Source of the DNA: Pycnopodia helianthoides
Lineage: Eukaryota > Echinodermata > Asteroidea > Forcipulatida > Asteriidae
Assembly (NCBI GenBank): GCA_032158295.1
Contig: CM063262.1
Coordinates: forward strand, 3,071,394-3,135,393
DNA: 64,000 nucleotides
Direction of reading: 5' to 3'
Position 1 is the first letter of the stretch, and the number at the start of each line of letters is the position of its first letter. Below are positions 61,139 through 64,000 of the stretch, piece after piece. The notes under the pieces are model-generated. The model worked only from the letters and a program-made list of their open reading frames with translations, searched no databases and was not told the DNA's origin. Both the position numbers and the translations under genes were made by a program.

Positions 61139-64000
61139 TTTCTGTCCCGGGTTGGTGGAAGAAGCTTGTGAGTACTCCGCGCGACCGTACCTCAGTAAGC
61201 CGACTGACCTGCCCTGTCGAGTTTATCTCCTTGCACGTCCTGTTAGTGTTAGCTAAAATGCGCGTGTGTCCTGCAGGCACGCAGCTCTCGAACAACTTCC
61301 ACAGTATTACGTGGCGCTGGCACAATGAAATAGGGCATTATAGAGGGCCGTGTCAACACCGTTCGGGTTGGTGGGAAGTCGACACCAAAGCAATGTGGGG
61401 TCTGTTTTGGTCGTAAATTGAAATGAAAACGATCCTGTGTTTTGCATTGTTAAAGTGTGTGGGAGCGTGGGTTGTGTTATTTCCCTTTTTCTTTTTCTCC
61501 GTGGCTCTCATACACTACTTCAATGTGGTGAGCTCAGCACCCGTGACCACAGCGGCTGCACGGTCTGTAGACCCCAGCCAAGGTGAACCAAGCGCCTTAG
61601 GCTTTTTTTCTTCTTTTTCTTTTTTTTTTGGAGGGGGGGGGGGTGCAAATTTATCTTTTAGATGACATTTGGCGTTTGTTGTGCAAGAGTGAACATTATG
61701 CTATAAACATGCAACAAATATATATATGTCTAGCCTGTTTCCCAATGTAACTTATTTTATAGTTGTACGTTTATATCTTTAAAAAAAAAAACCCAAACCC
61801 CACCACATTACAAATGATTTTTGCGAGCCATTGTATGCTATTATAATATCACAGAGCAAGAAAATAGATACTATTTTAGAGGTAATTAAAACATGCCTTT
61901 AAGAGTAAACAGCAATTTCTTTGTTTTGGTCAGGGTATCAACAAAATCATCGAGTTCCTTTGCAAACAAAACCCCCCGAAAAAATCTGTTGCTGATTCAA
62001 CCTCCATGCTGATCCCAATTAAATGCGTGCAGTTCTCGTCCAAATGTCCCTGTCGGCTGGTATTAAAACTGTTTAAATTTTAGTTAACCCTGCGGCTTAA
62101 TTAGTCTCAGTGTATTACATATTATTGGTCACATTGGTACATCGTTCAATTATTTGGGAGAAGAGCATTTCCAATTATTAAATATGTAAAAAACCAATCA
62201 ACCAACCCAATCTGGAAAACGATTATCCAATTCGGTTGTCCCGTTTTAAACGACAGTACAAAGAAAAGGGGTTTAAATTGGTCACAATCTTATATCGACT
62301 TTGGCAATCGGGTACATTTATCAGTAATTGAGATTTGGTAAGTATATATATTACAATGCTCAGTTGTCGGCTTTTACAGTAGATATGTATACGGAGGATA
62401 GACAAGTGATTCATAACCATTGAACCACTTACCTATTAAAATTTATATTTTAACTGTTTCGATAACAACCAAATCTGTTGGCATTACTTTACATAGATTT
62501 CATTCGATCCACTGAATAAAAACAAACACCATTACAAACGAAGAACCTGCCACAATCAAAACATTGTTATCGAGAATTAAAAACGATTACAACAGTACGT
62601 CACAAATTGACTGTTTTAATTCCTTTGTGCGCTATCGACGGGTTAGTAAGCATTGTTATAAATTGCGCCATAAGTGGTTCGCCTGCTAGGATGACGTCAC
62701 ACGTCAATTCTCTTATTATGAAGGGCGTCAGCCTTTACTAGCGCGGTAGGGGGCTTCTGACGTTAGTTGTCATTATGGCGAGTCTTTGCATCCAAGCAAA
62801 TCCGTAATTTTTTCAAGTCAAACTGTCAAATGGATCATGCAATTTTGTTTAGTATGTTATGAGCCACATTGGACCTTTTCCACTGACCTCATCACTCCGC
62901 CATCTTAGGTAGTACACAATGACGAAAAATGGAATACGCCCAGCTAAGTACACGCGGCGCACATGATCACTACAGCCAATGACCTCTAGCCGAGGGTGCC
63001 TTGTACTCAAATGACTTTATGTGCATAAGGTCTACGCGGAGGTCAGAGGTGAGAATTAAATGTACACCGAATTGTTCACATAGAGCACTGACACAATACC
63101 TTTAAGTTTGCGTGCAGTGTTCAAACGAATATCCCAACAATTCCGGGCAATTTTGTCTAGAACTGATCGTGGCTGGCCTCGATCCTGCTGTATGCTAAAC
63201 TACTCGCATTTTAGTTCTGTAGTCTTATTAAGATACTGCTGTTGTTCAAACCATGAGTCGTAGATAACATGTACAACATGAGCGTCTTGAACCAAGACTA
63301 AGCAGCAGTGCGAAGTTCCACAATGATGTATCTGGGCCCAATTTCATAGAGCTGCTTAAGGATACCAGTTACAGATAGTTTACACGTGACATGGTATTTT
63401 GGCTGGTAACCTTATTTTGGTAAGTAATACTTTGTTAGCTACTTTTTGTGCTAAAGGAGCTCTATAAAATTGGGCCCTGCTCATGACCGTGTGGAGGCTG
63501 CGCAGGCTCGATGAAGGATAATGAAGTTGTCGACGGAAATCATTGCATTTCAAAATAACATTAGTGGCGGGAAGCTCTGCAGACGCACAGGATTTACCTT
63601 GGTTGGAAACCCTGTCCGGTTTGTCTTAATGTCTTTCGTACCAACAACAAAAACGCAAAACAGGAAGTAAAGAAGCTATAAGTCAAAGTTCAACGTCAGA
63701 CTTGAAAACAAGCCGTTGCACTGCTTTTTGTCTCAACGTGTCGAGCCTGTAATTACGTGACCACCCGGGGGCGAAACGCACCAGTGTCAGGAGGAAAAGT
63801 GTGTTAACGGCTTGATTTCACGTCTAGTTCAAGATAGAAGTTACCACAGTATTATACACTCTTTGAAACAAGCAGAAGGCTACACCAAAAGACCATACAT
63901 AAAGTGAAAAAGAAGCACAATAAAAGTAGTCCGGGACAATTTTTTAATAAAACTTGTCATAACGAGCACACAACGTATCTTAGTCTTTCCTGTCTCTTCT
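61139..64000. other. 5' flank of the GAPR-1-like gene to window end
   Basis: No coding exon was recognised. It should contain the promoter of the GAPR-1-like gene, but no TATA box stands out near 61170. Poly-T then poly-G runs lie at 61618-61641, and one shortened GGGCCC-type element at 63334-63477. Confidence 0.5.
63334..63477. repeat. GGGCCC-type element, copy 14 (internally deleted)
   Basis: GGGCCCAATTTCATAGAGCT to GCTCTATAAAATTGGGCCC with GGATACCAGTTACAGATAG and GGTATTTTGGCTGGTAACCT inside. It is about 50 bp shorter than consensus because the left interior is missing. Confidence 0.9.

Overview
The window is animal nuclear DNA: five spliced genes with GT-AG introns, orthologous to bilaterian housekeeping genes, and a very high density of small inverted-repeat elements between and inside them. 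Protein similarity recalled from vertebrate orthologues, together with the palindromic GGGCCCAATTTCATAGAGC element family, suggests a marine deuterostome invertebrate, most likely an echinoderm and plausibly a sea star. The species call is inference, because no search could be run.

Layout, left to right. (1) 40-5663, minus: the first six coding exons of a BACE-type membrane aspartyl protease, both catalytic Asp motifs present; its 3' part lies off the left edge. (2) 5664-9190: a ~970-bp foldback element and other repeats. (3) 9190-10482, minus: a secreted PAN/Apple-domain gene with a TATA/CCAAT promoter, followed directly by a broken fibrinogen-related (FReD) remnant. (4) 10.5-23.3 kb: no gene recognised; nested MITE-like elements, short hairpins and a 26-bp minisatellite; the last few kb may be the 3' UTR of the next gene. 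(5) 23300-29276, minus: complete nine-exon DDX6/Me31B RNA helicase (517 aa). (6) 31865-35027, plus: complete four-exon UFC1, the UFM1-conjugating E2 (171 aa), head to head with DDX6. (7) 37625-46128, minus: complete twelve-exon TBRG1-like nuclear protein with a long polyQ N-terminus, a HARE-HTH-like winged helix, a coiled coil and FYRN/FYRC. It is broken on paper by a one-base frame error inside the polyQ tract. (8) 48069-61138, minus: complete four-exon GAPR-1/GLIPR2-like CAP protein (167 aa) with an N-myristoylation signal and a ~10-kb first intron. (9) 61139-64000: flanking DNA with one element copy.

The genes are functionally unrelated (protease, mRNA decay and translation repression, ufmylation, chromatin or growth regulation, Golgi membrane CAP protein), as expected for an ordinary animal locus; no operon or gene cluster is apparent. 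Exon boundaries were derived by reading splice sites by eye and checking that phases and totals close: DDX6 1554 nt, UFC1 516 nt and GAPR-1-like 504 nt are all multiples of three. TBRG1-like gives 2900 nt, one short of a multiple of three, which is the polyQ error.

The items most worth a second look are the polyQ frame break, the HARE-HTH plus FYRN/FYRC architecture, a perfect 124-bp inverted repeat in a BACE intron, the PAN gene whose fibrinogen half has decayed, and the nested TTAA-flanked and GGGCCC-type elements.
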